Program-made: the position numbers and the translations under genes
Part shown: in pieces, positions 1 through 7,464 of the stretch
Position numbering within the stretch: position 1 is the stretch's first letter
Layout of the letters: each line of letters begins with the position of its first letter
NCBI RefSeq assembly: GCF_944387275.1
Contig: NZ_CALXEG010000037.1
Span: 1 to 32,597, forward strand
Length of the DNA stretch: 32,597 nucleotides
Direction of reading: 5' to 3'
DNA from: an uncultured Pseudoflavonifractor sp.
GTDB lineage: Bacteria; Bacillota; Clostridia; Oscillospirales; Oscillospiraceae
The notes under the pieces: generated by a model
Told to the model about the DNA's origin: nothing
Database searches by the model: none
Seen by the model: the letters and a program-made list of their open reading frames with translations, nothing else

Positions 1-614
1 TCCCGGCCCCGGACGTAGGGCACGATGCAGTAGGAGCAGAAGTTGTTGCACCCGTACATGATGGACACCCAGGCCTTCACACCGTTCTGCCGCACCACCG
101 GGATGCCCTCGGCGATGCTTCCGGGGTCGTCGGCGGTCTCAAAGATGCGGCCCCGGCGGGTGAGGATGCGGTAGAGGAATTCGGGGAACCGCCACAGGGC
201 CTGGGGGCCGAAGACCATGTCCACATGCCGGTAGGAGGTGCGGATCTTGGACACGTTGTGGGGCTCCTGGGCCATGCAGCCGCACAGGCAGATGATCTGG
301 TTGGGGTTCCTCCGCTTGGTGTGCACCAGGGCGCCCACGTTGCCCAGCACCCGCTGCTCGGCGTGCTCCCGGATGGCGCAGGTGTTGATGACGATGACGG
401 CGGCCTCTTTCTCGTCCTGGGTGAAGCCGTAGCCCATCTCCTTCAGGTAGCCCCGGATGCGCTCCGAGTCGGCCTCGTTCTGCTGGCAGCCGTAGGTGTC
501 CACAAAGGCCAGGGGGGCCTTGGAAAAGCGGGAATTGATCTCTTTGATCTCCCCGCAGTAGGCCCGCTGGCGGGCGATGTCCTCGGGGGGGATATGGGTG
601 GTCTTTCGCTCCAC
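1..614 (-). CDS. miaB: tRNA-2-methylthio-N6-dimethylallyladenosine synthase MiaB (5' part, runs off the window)
   Basis: MiaB is a radical-SAM methylthiotransferase that converts i6A37 to ms2i6A37 in tRNAs reading U-starting codons, using two Fe-S clusters. The visible 204 codons hold the N-terminal UPF0004 domain with its three cluster cysteines, in the motifs YGCQQNEADSE, NTCAIREHA and CGCMAQ. The radical-SAM motif CNNFCSYC follows near the window edge. The TRAM domain and most of the radical-SAM barrel lie outside. I chose the GTG start at 614 because GGAGGAA sits 5 nt upstream and the product then begins just before the conserved domain; no ATG is better placed. The family call is secure; the gene is cut only by the window. 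Confidence 0.95.
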   Translation of the reverse strand, partial: MERKTTHIPPEDIARQRAYCGEIKEINSRFSKAPLAFVDTYGCQQNEADSERIRGYLKEMGYGFTQDEKEAAVIVINTCAIREHAEQRVLGNVGALVHTKRRNPNQIICLCGCMAQEPHNVSKIRTSYRHVDMVFGPQALWRFPEFLYRILTRRGRIFETADDPGSIAEGIPVVRQNGVKAWVSIMYGCNNFCSYCIVPYVRGR

Positions 615-682
615 AGTACTTCCTCCAAATCATAACGTCTGAATATAGAATTATAGCATTTTCCCGCTTCAAAAACAAGGAT

Positions 683-708
683 GCGCCCTGTTTTTTTACA
701 CAGGGCGC
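683..708. terminator. Small hairpin upstream of miaB
   Basis: Eight-base arms GCGCCCTG and CAGGGCGC enclose a T-rich loop. The hairpin lies between the strong terminator at 710-756 and miaB. It may be a secondary terminator for minus-strand readthrough or part of the miaB leader. There is no clean T-run, so the role is uncertain. Confidence 0.35.
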
Positions 709-709
709 G

Positions 710-756
710 AAAAAATGGGGACCGCCTGCCCGTAGGGCAGGCGGTCCCCATTTTTT
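710..756. terminator. Strong bidirectional intrinsic terminator
   Basis: A perfect 22-bp stem (arms 710-731 and 735-756) has a 3-nt loop and A6/T6 ends, so it can terminate on either strand. It starts 21 nt beyond the stop of the minus-strand gene at 778-1413 and should insulate that gene from miaB. Confidence 0.85.
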
Positions 757-777
757 CTTTCACATGGATTTCTGCCC

Positions 778-1413
778 TCACCACTCGGGCGGCTGGATGC
801 CGTACCGGACGGCCAGGTCCCGGAGATACTCCACCAGGGGCCCCGCGCCGTAGACCCGGCTGTATGCGTCCTCGATGCAGTAGATGCCGCCGTAGTAGGC
901 GAAGCCCTTCTCCCCCAGGGCGCAGGTGACGGCCAGATCCGGCCCGTTGGAGCGGGAGATTCTCAGGTCGATAAACTCATTTTCCGGCGCGCTGTACACG
1001 CCCGGTCTCACCGGCGGGAAGTTCAGGTCGCTGTCCCCGGAAATATGGAACATGCTCCGGCGGAACAGCAGGCCGTTGCTCAGCTCCACAATCTCCCGGG
1101 CCTCCTCCTCCGTAATCTCCAGCCAGCCGCCGTCCTGTGGCTCCAGCATCACGCAGACGTAGGCCGGGTCATAGCTGATGCCGTGCTCGCTGGTAACCTC
1201 AAACTGCTGAACGTTGTCCGGGTCGGCGGGGAAGCGGTAGGGGAAGTAGAACCAGACCAGATAGGCCGCACACAGGGCCATGCACCCGGCGGAGATCAGC
1301 CGCTTTTTCTTCTCCCCCTTGTGGAGCAGAAAGTAGAGCAGGGCGATGCAGATGGCCACCACCGCGGCCATGGCGATGTAGACAATCCCAGGGGCGGAAG
1401 CATTGAGTGTCAT
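778..1413 (-). CDS. Membrane-anchored protein of unknown function
   Basis: I do not recognise this 211-residue protein. It has two hydrophobic helices at about residues 9-30 and 38-57, separated by a basic KGEKKK loop, and then a soluble domain of about 150 residues. By the positive-inside rule the KGEKKK loop is cytoplasmic and the C-terminal domain is outside. The soluble part is acidic and contains short charged and tryptophan patches but no catalytic motif I can name. The ATG at 1413 is preceded by GAGGTG with an 8-nt gap. It is monocistronic, with its own promoter (1490-1517) and the strong terminator at 710-756. The reading frame is convincing; the function is unknown. Confidence 0.75.
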   Translation of the reverse strand: MTLNASAPGIVYIAMAAVVAICIALLYFLLHKGEKKKRLISAGCMALCAAYLVWFYFPYRFPADPDNVQQFEVTSEHGISYDPAYVCVMLEPQDGGWLEITEEEAREIVELSNGLLFRRSMFHISGDSDLNFPPVRPGVYSAPENEFIDLRISRSNGPDLAVTCALGEKGFAYYGGIYCIEDAYSRVYGAGPLVEYLRDLAVRYGIQPPEW

Positions 1414-1489
1414 TTTTCGTCACCTCACTGTGTTTCCGGGGCCGGGCCGGTCTGCCGCAGCAGTCGTTCTCTCCTTTCTTACCATTTTT

Positions 1490-1517
1490 ATTTTATCATA
1501 CTTTGTTTTTTTGTCTA
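1490..1517 (-). promoter_or_regulatory. Predicted promoter for the 778-1413 gene
   Basis: On the minus strand, TAGACA (1517-1512) is followed after 16 nt by TAAAAT (1495-1490), with a TGn extended -10 directly upstream. The surrounding DNA is AT-rich in an otherwise GC-rich window. Confidence 0.5.
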
Positions 1518-1567
1518 TTATTTTTCCTTTCCCGGCAATTCAGGGCCCCTGTCCTGCCCCTCCGGCG

Positions 1568-1597
1568 TTGACGGGCAACTGTTTCAGGGGGTATAAT
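1568..1597 (+). promoter_or_regulatory. Sigma-A-type promoter of the alr-like/dtd/hemZ operon
   Basis: TTGACG (1568-1573), an 18-nt spacer and a perfect TATAAT (1592-1597). The predicted transcription start is near 1604, which supports the ATG at 1632 over an in-frame TTG at 1611. No intrinsic terminator is evident before 7424, so this promoter could serve six genes. Confidence 0.75.
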
Positions 1598-1631
1598 AAG
1601 CTGAATATCGTTGCGGAAAGGCGGCGCAGCC

Positions 1632-2699
1632 ATGAAAGCCCTGATTATAGAGAGACAGGCAGTCAAGCAGAACATCGCCGTGGTCAAGGCCCGGGCGGGC
1701 CGCGCCGCCATCTACGCCGCCCTCACCGGGGACGCGGGGGGCGCCGGGCTGGTGGACATGGCCAGGCTCCTGCGGGACGAGGGCATCGGCCGCTTTGCCG
1801 TGTCCGAGCCGGCGGACGCCGCCGCCCTGCGCAAGGCGGGCTTTGTGGACGAGGAGATTCTTATGCTCCGCTCCACTGCCGACCGGGAGGAGCTGGAGCA
1901 GCTGGTGGACGTGAACGCGGTGTGCACCGTGGGCTCCATCGACGCGGGCCTGGCCCTCAACGGCCTGGCCGAGAGCCGCTCCACCGTGGCCGAGGCCCAC
2001 ATCCAGGTGGACACCGGCCTGGGCTTCGGCGGCTTTCTGTGCACCGAGCCGGAAAAGGTGCTCTCCGCCTACCGCAACCTGCCCAACGTGGCCATTTCCG
2101 GCATCTACACCCAGCTCCACTCGGTGAAGGCCGACGGAAAGGATGCTGCCGCACAGATCCAGTCCTTCCAGAGCCTGCTGGAGGCCATCCGCTCCGCCGG
2201 ATTTGAGACGGGCACGGTCCACGCTGCCGGCTCTTTCGCCCTGCTCCACTACGATGACGCCCTGCTGGACGCGGTGCGGGCGGGCTCGGTGCTGCTGGGC
2301 CGGTGCCGCCGCACCAAGGGGGACGGTCTCCAGCGGGTGGGGTACGGCGAGGCCTCCCTGGAGGAGGTCCGCTGGCTCCCGGCGGGCCACACCGTGGGCA
2401 GCGAGCAGCCCGTCACCCTCAAGCGGCCCACCCGGGTGGGTGTGCTGCCGGTGGGGTACCAGAACGGCTTCGGCGTGGCCCGGGTGCGGGACCCCGGCTT
2501 CTGGGCTGCCATCCGCCGGTGGCTGCGGGGCAGGCGGATCACCGTCCGCATCGACGGGCAGAAGGTGAAGGTCATCGGCCGCATCGGGGCCATGGAGACC
2601 CTGCTGGACGTGACCGACATGAAGTGCTCCGCCGGGGACCTGGTCCACTTTGACATCGACCCCATGTACGCCCGGGGCTTTGTCCGGGAGTACCGCTGA
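1632..2699 (+). CDS. Alanine racemase-fold protein lacking the catalytic residues
   Basis: The 355-residue product aligns along its whole length with PLP-dependent alanine racemases: N-terminal barrel, the PVGYQNGF equivalent of PIGYADG, and the C-terminal GRIG domain. Compared by eye with the Geobacillus enzyme as I remember it, the key residues are replaced. Thr32 stands where the PLP lysine (K39) should be, Phe132 replaces R136, and Ser257 replaces the second catalytic base Y265. The His of the YTHFA-like motif and the Arg of AVRAG remain. Racemase activity is therefore unlikely; it may bind PLP or a ligand non-covalently. It is first in the operon, 29 nt before dtd, a D-amino-acid quality-control gene. 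The ATG is preceded by AAAGGCGG. Confidence 0.85.
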   Translation: MKALIIERQAVKQNIAVVKARAGRAAIYAALTGDAGGAGLVDMARLLRDEGIGRFAVSEPADAAALRKAGFVDEEILMLRSTADREELEQLVDVNAVCTVGSIDAGLALNGLAESRSTVAEAHIQVDTGLGFGGFLCTEPEKVLSAYRNLPNVAISGIYTQLHSVKADGKDAAAQIQSFQSLLEAIRSAGFETGTVHAAGSFALLHYDDALLDAVRAGSVLLGRCRRTKGDGLQRVGYGEASLEEVRWLPAGHTVGSEQPVTLKRPTRVGVLPVGYQNGFGVARVRDPGFWAAIRRWLRGRRITVRIDGQKVKVIGRIGAMETLLDVTDMKCSAGDLVHFDIDPMYARGFVREYR

Positions 2700-2728
2700 T
2701 TTTCAGATAAAGAGAGGATTTTAACGGC

Positions 2729-3172
2729 ATGCGCGCAGTCGTGACCAGAGTGAAGAACGCCTCGGTGGAGATCGAGGGCAAGGTAAACGGAAAGATCGGC
2801 CAGGGCTTTCTGGTGCTGCTGGGGGTGGCCCCCGAGGACACCATGTCCCAGGCCGAGAAGATGGCCGACAAGGTGTGCGGCCTGCGGGTCTTTGAGGACG
2901 AGAACGGCAAGATGAACCTGAATCTGGCCACCGTGGGCGGCAGCCTGCTGGTGGTGAGCCAGTTCACCCTGTACGCCGACACCAAGAGCCGCCGTCCTGG
3001 CTTCACCGGCGCGGCCAGGCCCGACGTGGCCATCCCCCTGTACGAGGGTTTTATGGACGCCTGCCGCGCTCGTGGCTTCCAGGTGGAGCACGGCGAATTC
3101 GGGGCTGACATGCAGGTTTTTTCGCAGAACGACGGCCCCGTTACCATCCTCTTTGACACCGACCATATGTAA
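2729..3172 (+). CDS. dtd: D-aminoacyl-tRNA deacylase
   Basis: DTD hydrolyses D-amino acids (and glycine) mischarged onto tRNA, a chiral proofreading step in the cytoplasm. The 147-residue product has the usual family length and both signature motifs: SQFTLYAD at about residues 78-85 and NDGPVTI near the C-terminus. GAGAGGA lies about 10 nt before the ATG. In many Firmicutes dtd sits between relA and an MBL hydrolase/hemZ pair; here the gene before it is an alr-like gene rather than relA. Its last 79 bp (with the stop codon) are copied 207 bp downstream. The gene itself is intact. Confidence 0.95.
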   Translation: MRAVVTRVKNASVEIEGKVNGKIGQGFLVLLGVAPEDTMSQAEKMADKVCGLRVFEDENGKMNLNLATVGGSLLVVSQFTLYADTKSRRPGFTGAARPDVAIPLYEGFMDACRARGFQVEHGEFGADMQVFSQNDGPVTILFDTDHM

Positions 3173-3175
3173 CAC
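3097..3175 (+). repeat. Direct repeat copy 1 (3' end of dtd)
   Basis: This segment covers the last codons of dtd, its TAA stop and 5 further bases. It recurs at 3304-3382 with only 4 mismatches in 79 bp. An 11-bp inverted pair, GGCGAATTCGG (3092-3102) and CCGAATTCGCC (3177-3187), brackets this copy. Confidence 0.9.
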
Positions 3176-3303
3176 GCCGAATTCGCCCCCGCGCCTTTTT
3201 GGCGCGTCAAGCGTTTTCCGCAGGAAAACCTTGAAATCGGTCGGATTCACTCCGGGTGATTTGAGTCCAATCCAGGGCTCCCACGGGGCCTGACCCGTGG
3301 GAC
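3176..3303. other. Structured 128-bp insert between the two dtd 3' ends
   Basis: This non-coding stretch holds three successive hairpins. They are GCGCC/GGCGC with a T5 loop (3191-3205), GTTTTCC/GGAAAAC with loop gca (3213-3229), and CCCACGGG/CCCGTGGG with loop gcctga (3280-3301). None is followed by a convincing T-run. It may be a short interspersed repeat; I see no second copy in this window. Confidence 0.55.
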
Positions 3304-3382
3304 ATTCGGCGCTGACATGCAGGTTTTTTCGCAGAATGACGGCCCTGTCACCATCCTCTTTGACACCGACCATATGTAACAC
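3304..3382 (+). pseudogene. Duplicated 3' fragment of dtd
   Basis: Second copy of the dtd 3' end. Read in the dtd frame it encodes the same final 25 residues and ends in TAA. All four differences from copy 1 are synonymous third-position changes: GGG/GGC, AAC/AAT, CCC/CCT and GTT/GTC. There is no start codon or ribosome site, so it is not a gene. The silent-only divergence suggests it came from a functional, separately evolved dtd allele rather than decaying in place. Confidence 0.85.
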
Positions 3383-3409
3383 CCCATTAACGCAAGCGAG
3401 GTGCTGAAC

Positions 3410-4015
3410 ATGATTTTCAAGCAGCTGACCGTGCCGCCCATCGGCACAAACTGTTATATCTTCGGCGACGACGCCACCAAAATGGGCGCCATCGTGGACC
3501 CGGGCGGGGACGCCGCTAGCATTCTCTCCGCCGTGCAGGCCCTGGGTCTGACGGTTTCCGCCATTTTCCTGACCCACGGCCACTACGACCACGTGGGCGC
3601 TCTCCCCGAGCTGCGCAAGGCCCTGCCCGACGTGCCGGTGTATCTCCACCCGGCGGACAAGGCCGCCCGGGACGGCTCCCTTTTCCCCGACCCCGGCCCC
3701 ACCGCGGACTATACTGACGGCAGCACGGTGGCGGTGGGAGGCCTGACGGTGGAGGTCGTCCACACCCCCGGCCACACCCCCGGCGGCGTGTGCCTGAAGG
3801 CGGGGGACGTCCTCTTCACCGGGGACACCCTGTTCCGCGGCTCCATGGGCCGCACCGACCTGCCCGGCGGCAGCTACGACGCCATCATGGACTCTCTGAA
3901 GCGGCTTGCCGCCCTGCCGGGGAACTACAAGGTCTGCCCCGGCCACGACGCCCCCTCCACCCTGGAGGCCGAGCGCAAGGGCAACTACTACATGCGGGAG
4001 GCTCTGGGCCAGTGA
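3410..4015 (+). CDS. MBL-fold hydrolase, glyoxalase II-like (YcbL/YqgX type)
   Basis: Metallo-beta-lactamase fold protein of 201 residues. The metal-binding motif HGHYDH follows THG at about residues 53-60. Further ligands lie in VHTPGHTPGG, TGDTLFRGSMGRTDL and the C-terminal PGHD. This set matches the short glyoxalase II-like family, which may cleave S-lactoylglutathione or other thioesters; the true substrate is unknown. I chose ATG 3410 because GAGGTG (3398-3403) is 6 nt upstream; the in-frame GTG at 3401 is part of that ribosome site. Placement between dtd and hemZ is a common Firmicutes arrangement. Confidence 0.88.
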   Translation: MIFKQLTVPPIGTNCYIFGDDATKMGAIVDPGGDAASILSAVQALGLTVSAIFLTHGHYDHVGALPELRKALPDVPVYLHPADKAARDGSLFPDPGPTADYTDGSTVAVGGLTVEVVHTPGHTPGGVCLKAGDVLFTGDTLFRGSMGRTDLPGGSYDAIMDSLKRLAALPGNYKVCPGHDAPSTLEAERKGNYYMREALGQ

Positions 4016-4043
4016 CCCTCTCCCGCCGGAAAGGGACTCATCC

Positions 4044-5528
4044 ATGAAACTCTATCTCACCGGCCACGACTACAAATACGCCTGCGAGCAGATCATGCTC
4101 ACCCTCTTTCCCGGCCAGCGGCCCCTCTACCCGGAGGAACCGGCGGGGGAGGGGGAGGACCAGGCCCACATCACCCTCTTCCGGGGCGCGCAGTGGGCCA
4201 CCGGCCGCACCGCCCTCACCTGGGAGGGCAAGTCCGCCGTGGGCTCCTGCCGGGTGAAGACCGCGGGGCTCACCGGCCAGGTGGAGCTGGACCGGGCATT
4301 GCAGAAGGCGTTGAAGCTGTCCTTCTACCGGGCGGCGGTGGCGGTGCTGGGCAAGGAGCCCCCCTGGGGCGCCCTCACCGGCGTGCGGCCGGTGAAGATC
4401 CCCACCAAGGCCCTGCTGCGGGGTGAGACCCCGGCCCAGGCCGAGGCGGTGCTGCGAGACACCTACCACGTGACCCCGGTGCGCCGCCGTCTGGCCATGG
4501 ACTGCGCCAGGGCCAGTCTGGCCGCCCTGGACAGTCTGAAGGAGGACGAGATCTCCCTCTATGTAGGCATCCCCTTCTGTCCCACCCGCTGCGCCTACTG
4601 CTCCTTTGTGTCCGCCGACGTGGGCAAGGCCCTCAAGCTGCTGCCCCCCTATCTGGAGGCCCTGTTCCGGGAGGTGGAGGCCGCCGGGGACCTGCTGAAA
4701 CGCCAGGGGCTGTATGTCCGCACGGTGTACATCGGCGGCGGCACCCCCACCACCCTGTCGGCGGAGCAGCTCGCCGCCCTGATGGGCCACATCCGGGCCC
4801 ACATCGACCTGTCCCGCTGCACCGAGTACACCGTGGAGGCCGGACGGCCGGACACCATCACGGCGGAAAAGCTCTCGGCGCTCAAGGGAAACGGGGCCGA
4901 CCGGGTGTCGGTGAACCCCCAGTCCATGAGCGACAAGGTGCTCAGGGCCATGGGCCGCTCCCACACGGCGGCGGACATTCTCCGGGCCTATGACCTGGTG
5001 CAGAATTCCGGCATCCCCTGCGTGAACATGGACCTGATCGCCGGCCTGCCCGAGGACAGCCGGGAGGGCTTCCGCGCCTCCCTGGACCAGGTGCTGGCCA
5101 TGGACCCGGCCAACATCACCGTCCACACCCTGGCCCTGAAAAAGGGCTCCCGGCTCATGACCGAGGGGGGCAGCCTGCCCACGGCGGAGGATGTGGCCGC
5201 CATGCTGGACTACGCCTGGACCACCCTGCGGGGGGCCGGGTACATGCCCTACTACCTGTACCGGCAGAAGTACATGTCCGGGTCCTTTGAGAACGTGGGC
5301 TGGACCAAGCCCGGGTTTGAGAACCTCTACAACATCTGCATGATGGAGGAGCTGCACACCGTGCTGGCCCTGGGGGGCGGGGGCGTCACCAAGCTGGTGG
5401 ACCGCACCGCCGGGCGCATCGAGCGCATCTCCGACCCCAAGTACCCATATGAATATATCAACGCCATTGACCATATTATCGCCGACAAGGAGAAGCTGGC
5501 GGACTTTTACGCCGCCGCAAGGAGGTAA
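4044..5528 (+). CDS. hemZ: Radical-SAM coproporphyrinogen III dehydrogenase-like protein HemZ
   Basis: HemZ is related to oxygen-independent coproporphyrinogen III oxidases (HemN). The protein has 494 residues, close to Bacillus HemZ, with a family-specific N-terminal extension of about 165 residues. The radical-SAM motif is C179-x3-C183-x2-C186 in GIPFCPTRCAYC. It is followed by a YIGGGTPT SAM-binding strand and a VNPQSM motif. Some HemN-like proteins act in haem uptake or other radical chemistry, so haem synthesis is not proven; no other haem genes are in the window. GGAAAGGGA lies 7 nt before the ATG. The stop is only 2 nt before the next start. Confidence 0.9.
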   Translation: MKLYLTGHDYKYACEQIMLTLFPGQRPLYPEEPAGEGEDQAHITLFRGAQWATGRTALTWEGKSAVGSCRVKTAGLTGQVELDRALQKALKLSFYRAAVAVLGKEPPWGALTGVRPVKIPTKALLRGETPAQAEAVLRDTYHVTPVRRRLAMDCARASLAALDSLKEDEISLYVGIPFCPTRCAYCSFVSADVGKALKLLPPYLEALFREVEAAGDLLKRQGLYVRTVYIGGGTPTTLSAEQLAALMGHIRAHIDLSRCTEYTVEAGRPDTITAEKLSALKGNGADRVSVNPQSMSDKVLRAMGRSHTAADILRAYDLVQNSGIPCVNMDLIAGLPEDSREGFRASLDQVLAMDPANITVHTLALKKGSRLMTEGGSLPTAEDVAAMLDYAWTTLRGAGYMPYYLYRQKYMSGSFENVGWTKPGFENLYNICMMEELHTVLALGGGGVTKLVDRTAGRIERISDPKYPYEYINAIDHIIADKEKLADFYAAARR

Positions 5529-5530
5529 CC

Positions 5531-6469
5531 ATGGCATATTCCCTGCGTGAAATCAACGAACGCATCCGCGCCGACGCCGCCGAGTTCCTGGCCGAGTGCG
5601 ACCGGAACTTCCAGCGCCGGGTGGTCTCCGCCGCCGACACCATCGCCAAGCGGGCCAAGGTGAGCCCCATCGTGCTGCTGTCCGGGCCCTCCGGCTCGGG
5701 CAAGACCACCACCGCCCTCAAGCTGGAGGAGGAGCTGGAAAAGCGGGGCATCTCCACCCACACCGTGTCCATGGACAACTACTTCAAGACCATGAACCCC
5801 CGCACCGCCCCCAGGACGCCGGAGGGGGACATCGACTACGAGTCCCCCAAGTGCCTGGACATGGAGCTGCTGGGTGACACCTTCGCCAAGCTGGCCAGGG
5901 GGGAGGAGGTCATCATCCCCAAGTTCGAGTTTGCCCGCCAGATGCGCAACGACGCCCGGGGCACCCCCCTGCGGCTGAAGGAGAACGAGATCGCCATCTT
6001 CGAGGGCATCCACGCCCTCAACGACGACATCGCCGGCCGCCACCCCCAGGCCACCAAGCTGTACATCTCCGCCCGCAGCAACGTGTGCGACGGGGACAAG
6101 GTGGTGTTCAAGGGCACCTGGATGCGGCTGACCCGCCGGGCCGTCCGGGACTACAACTTCCGGGGCACCGACATCGCCGCCACCCTGGACATGTGGGCCA
6201 ACGTCCGCCGGGGGGAGAAGCTGTACATCTCCCCCTTCAAGAGCAAGGCCGACGTGATCATCGACTCCTCCCTGCGCTACGAGGTGCCCGTCATGAAGCA
6301 CTACGCCCTGCCCATGCTCCAGGCCGTGCCGGCGGAGAACCAGCGCCGGGCCGAGCTGCTGGACCTGATCCACGCTTTCGACGCCTTTGAGGCGGTGGAC
6401 CCGTCCATGGTGGCCAAGGACTCCCTGCTGCGGGAGTTCATCGGCGGCGGCAGCTACAAGTACCGCTGA
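5531..6469 (+). CDS. Uridine kinase-family nucleoside kinase
   Basis: A P-loop kinase of 312 residues in the uridine kinase/phosphoribulokinase family, probably phosphorylating uridine or cytidine for pyrimidine salvage. The Walker A motif GPSGSGKTT starts at residue 52. VSMDNYF, DYESPKCLD, PKFEFARQMR and IFEGIHALND follow, as in the longer clostridial members of this family. About 45 N-terminal residues precede the kinase fold. The AAGGAGG ribosome site overlaps the end of hemZ and the two genes are 2 nt apart, so translation is probably coupled. The substrate is inferred from the family and phosphoribulokinase-like alternatives are not excluded. Confidence 0.85.
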   Translation: MAYSLREINERIRADAAEFLAECDRNFQRRVVSAADTIAKRAKVSPIVLLSGPSGSGKTTTALKLEEELEKRGISTHTVSMDNYFKTMNPRTAPRTPEGDIDYESPKCLDMELLGDTFAKLARGEEVIIPKFEFARQMRNDARGTPLRLKENEIAIFEGIHALNDDIAGRHPQATKLYISARSNVCDGDKVVFKGTWMRLTRRAVRDYNFRGTDIAATLDMWANVRRGEKLYISPFKSKADVIIDSSLRYEVPVMKHYALPMLQAVPAENQRRAELLDLIHAFDAFEAVDPSMVAKDSLLREFIGGGSYKYR

Positions 6470-6546
6470 GCGGCAGCGTTTTCCCGCTGTTTTCTCATAG
6501 ACCAACCAAAACCATGAAATTTTTAAGATGAAGGAAGGATTTTCCA

Positions 6547-7368
6547 ATGTCTGAGTGTACGCACGACTGCTCCTCCTGCGGTGAGAACTGCGGGGAGCGC
6601 ACCGCACCCCAGAGCCTGCTGGCGCCCGCCAACGCCCTGTCTAAGATCGGCAAGGTCATCGCCGTGGTCAGCGGCAAGGGCGGCGTGGGCAAGAGCCTGG
6701 TGACCTCCTCCCTGGCGGTGGCCATGCGCCGCCGGGGCAAGAAGGTGGCCATTCTGGACGCCGACATCACCGGCCCCTCCATCCCCACCGCCTTCAACCT
6801 CCACGAGCGGGCCACCGGCACCGACCTGGGCATCAACCCCGCCGTGTCCGAGACCGGCATCGAGGTCATGAGCCTGAACCTGCTGGTGGAGCACGAGACC
6901 GACCCCGTCGTGTGGCGGGGCCCCGTCATCGCGGGCACGGTCAAGCAGTTCTGGACCGACGTGGTCTGGGGCGACGTGGACTACATGTTCGTGGATATGC
7001 CGCCCGGAACCGGCGACGTGCCCCTGACCGTGTTCCAGTCCCTGCCCGTGGACGGCATCATCGTGGTCACCTCCCCCCAGGACCTGGTGAGCATGATCGT
7101 CACCAAGGCGGTGAAGATGGCCGGCCTGATGGACATCCCCGTGCTGGGCCTGGTGGAGAACTACAGCTACTACAAGTGTCCCGACTGCGGCAAGGAGCAC
7201 GCCGTCTTCGGCGAGAGCCACATCAACCAGGTGGCCCAGGACCTGGGCCTGAAGGTGCTGGCCCGCCTGCCCATCGACCCCGCCGTGGCCGCCGCCTGCG
7301 ACAAGGGCGAGATCGAGAAGTTCGAGCCCAACTACCTGACCGGCGTGGCCGAGGCCCTGGACCAGTAA
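6547..7368 (+). CDS. mrp: Mrp/NBP35-family P-loop ATPase, Fe-S cluster carrier
   Basis: Mrp/ApbC/Nbp35 proteins bind and transfer Fe-S clusters in an ATP-dependent manner. This 273-residue protein has the deviant Walker A GKGGVGKS at residues 43-50 and DMPPGTGD near the middle. It also has the CxxC pair C211/C214 (YKCPDCG) that bridges a cluster between subunits. A short N-terminal cysteine cluster (C4, C8, C11, C15) recalls the Nbp35 extension rather than the usual bacterial Mrp N-terminus. GAAGGAAGGA precedes the ATG. It is the last gene of the operon; the shared terminator begins at 7424. It may supply clusters to HemZ or other radical-SAM enzymes, which is an inference from proximity. Confidence 0.92.
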   Translation: MSECTHDCSSCGENCGERTAPQSLLAPANALSKIGKVIAVVSGKGGVGKSLVTSSLAVAMRRRGKKVAILDADITGPSIPTAFNLHERATGTDLGINPAVSETGIEVMSLNLLVEHETDPVVWRGPVIAGTVKQFWTDVVWGDVDYMFVDMPPGTGDVPLTVFQSLPVDGIIVVTSPQDLVSMIVTKAVKMAGLMDIPVLGLVENYSYYKCPDCGKEHAVFGESHINQVAQDLGLKVLARLPIDPAVAAACDKGEIEKFEPNYLTGVAEALDQ

Positions 7369-7423
7369 GTTTTCCACACCGGCGGGGCGTATTGTGGAAT
7401 ATTCCCCGCTCCAACAAAAAACG

Positions 7424-7460
7424 AACGCGCGGCTGTGTGCACAGCCGCGCGTTTTCTTTT
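7424..7460. terminator. Bidirectional terminator between convergent mrp and MBL genes
   Basis: Thirteen base pairs (AACGCGCGGCTGT / ACAGCCGCGCGTT) close a 4-nt loop. T4CT5 follows on the plus strand and a T6 run follows on the minus strand. Confidence 0.85.
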
Positions 7461-7464
7461 TGTG

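Noticed and set aside
1611..1631. TTG start for the alr-like gene, 7 codons upstream
   Set aside because: It lies only about 7 nt after the predicted transcription start and has no ribosome site; ATG 1632 fits better.
3247..3447. Minus-strand frame sharing a peptide with another minus-strand frame over dtd
   Set aside because: The shared peptide is just the reverse complement of the duplicated dtd 3' end, not a gene.
2249..4045. Very long minus-strand open frame over dtd and the MBL gene
   Set aside because: It is an antisense shadow of GC-rich genes: Gly/His/Gln/Val-rich, no ribosome site, no domain.
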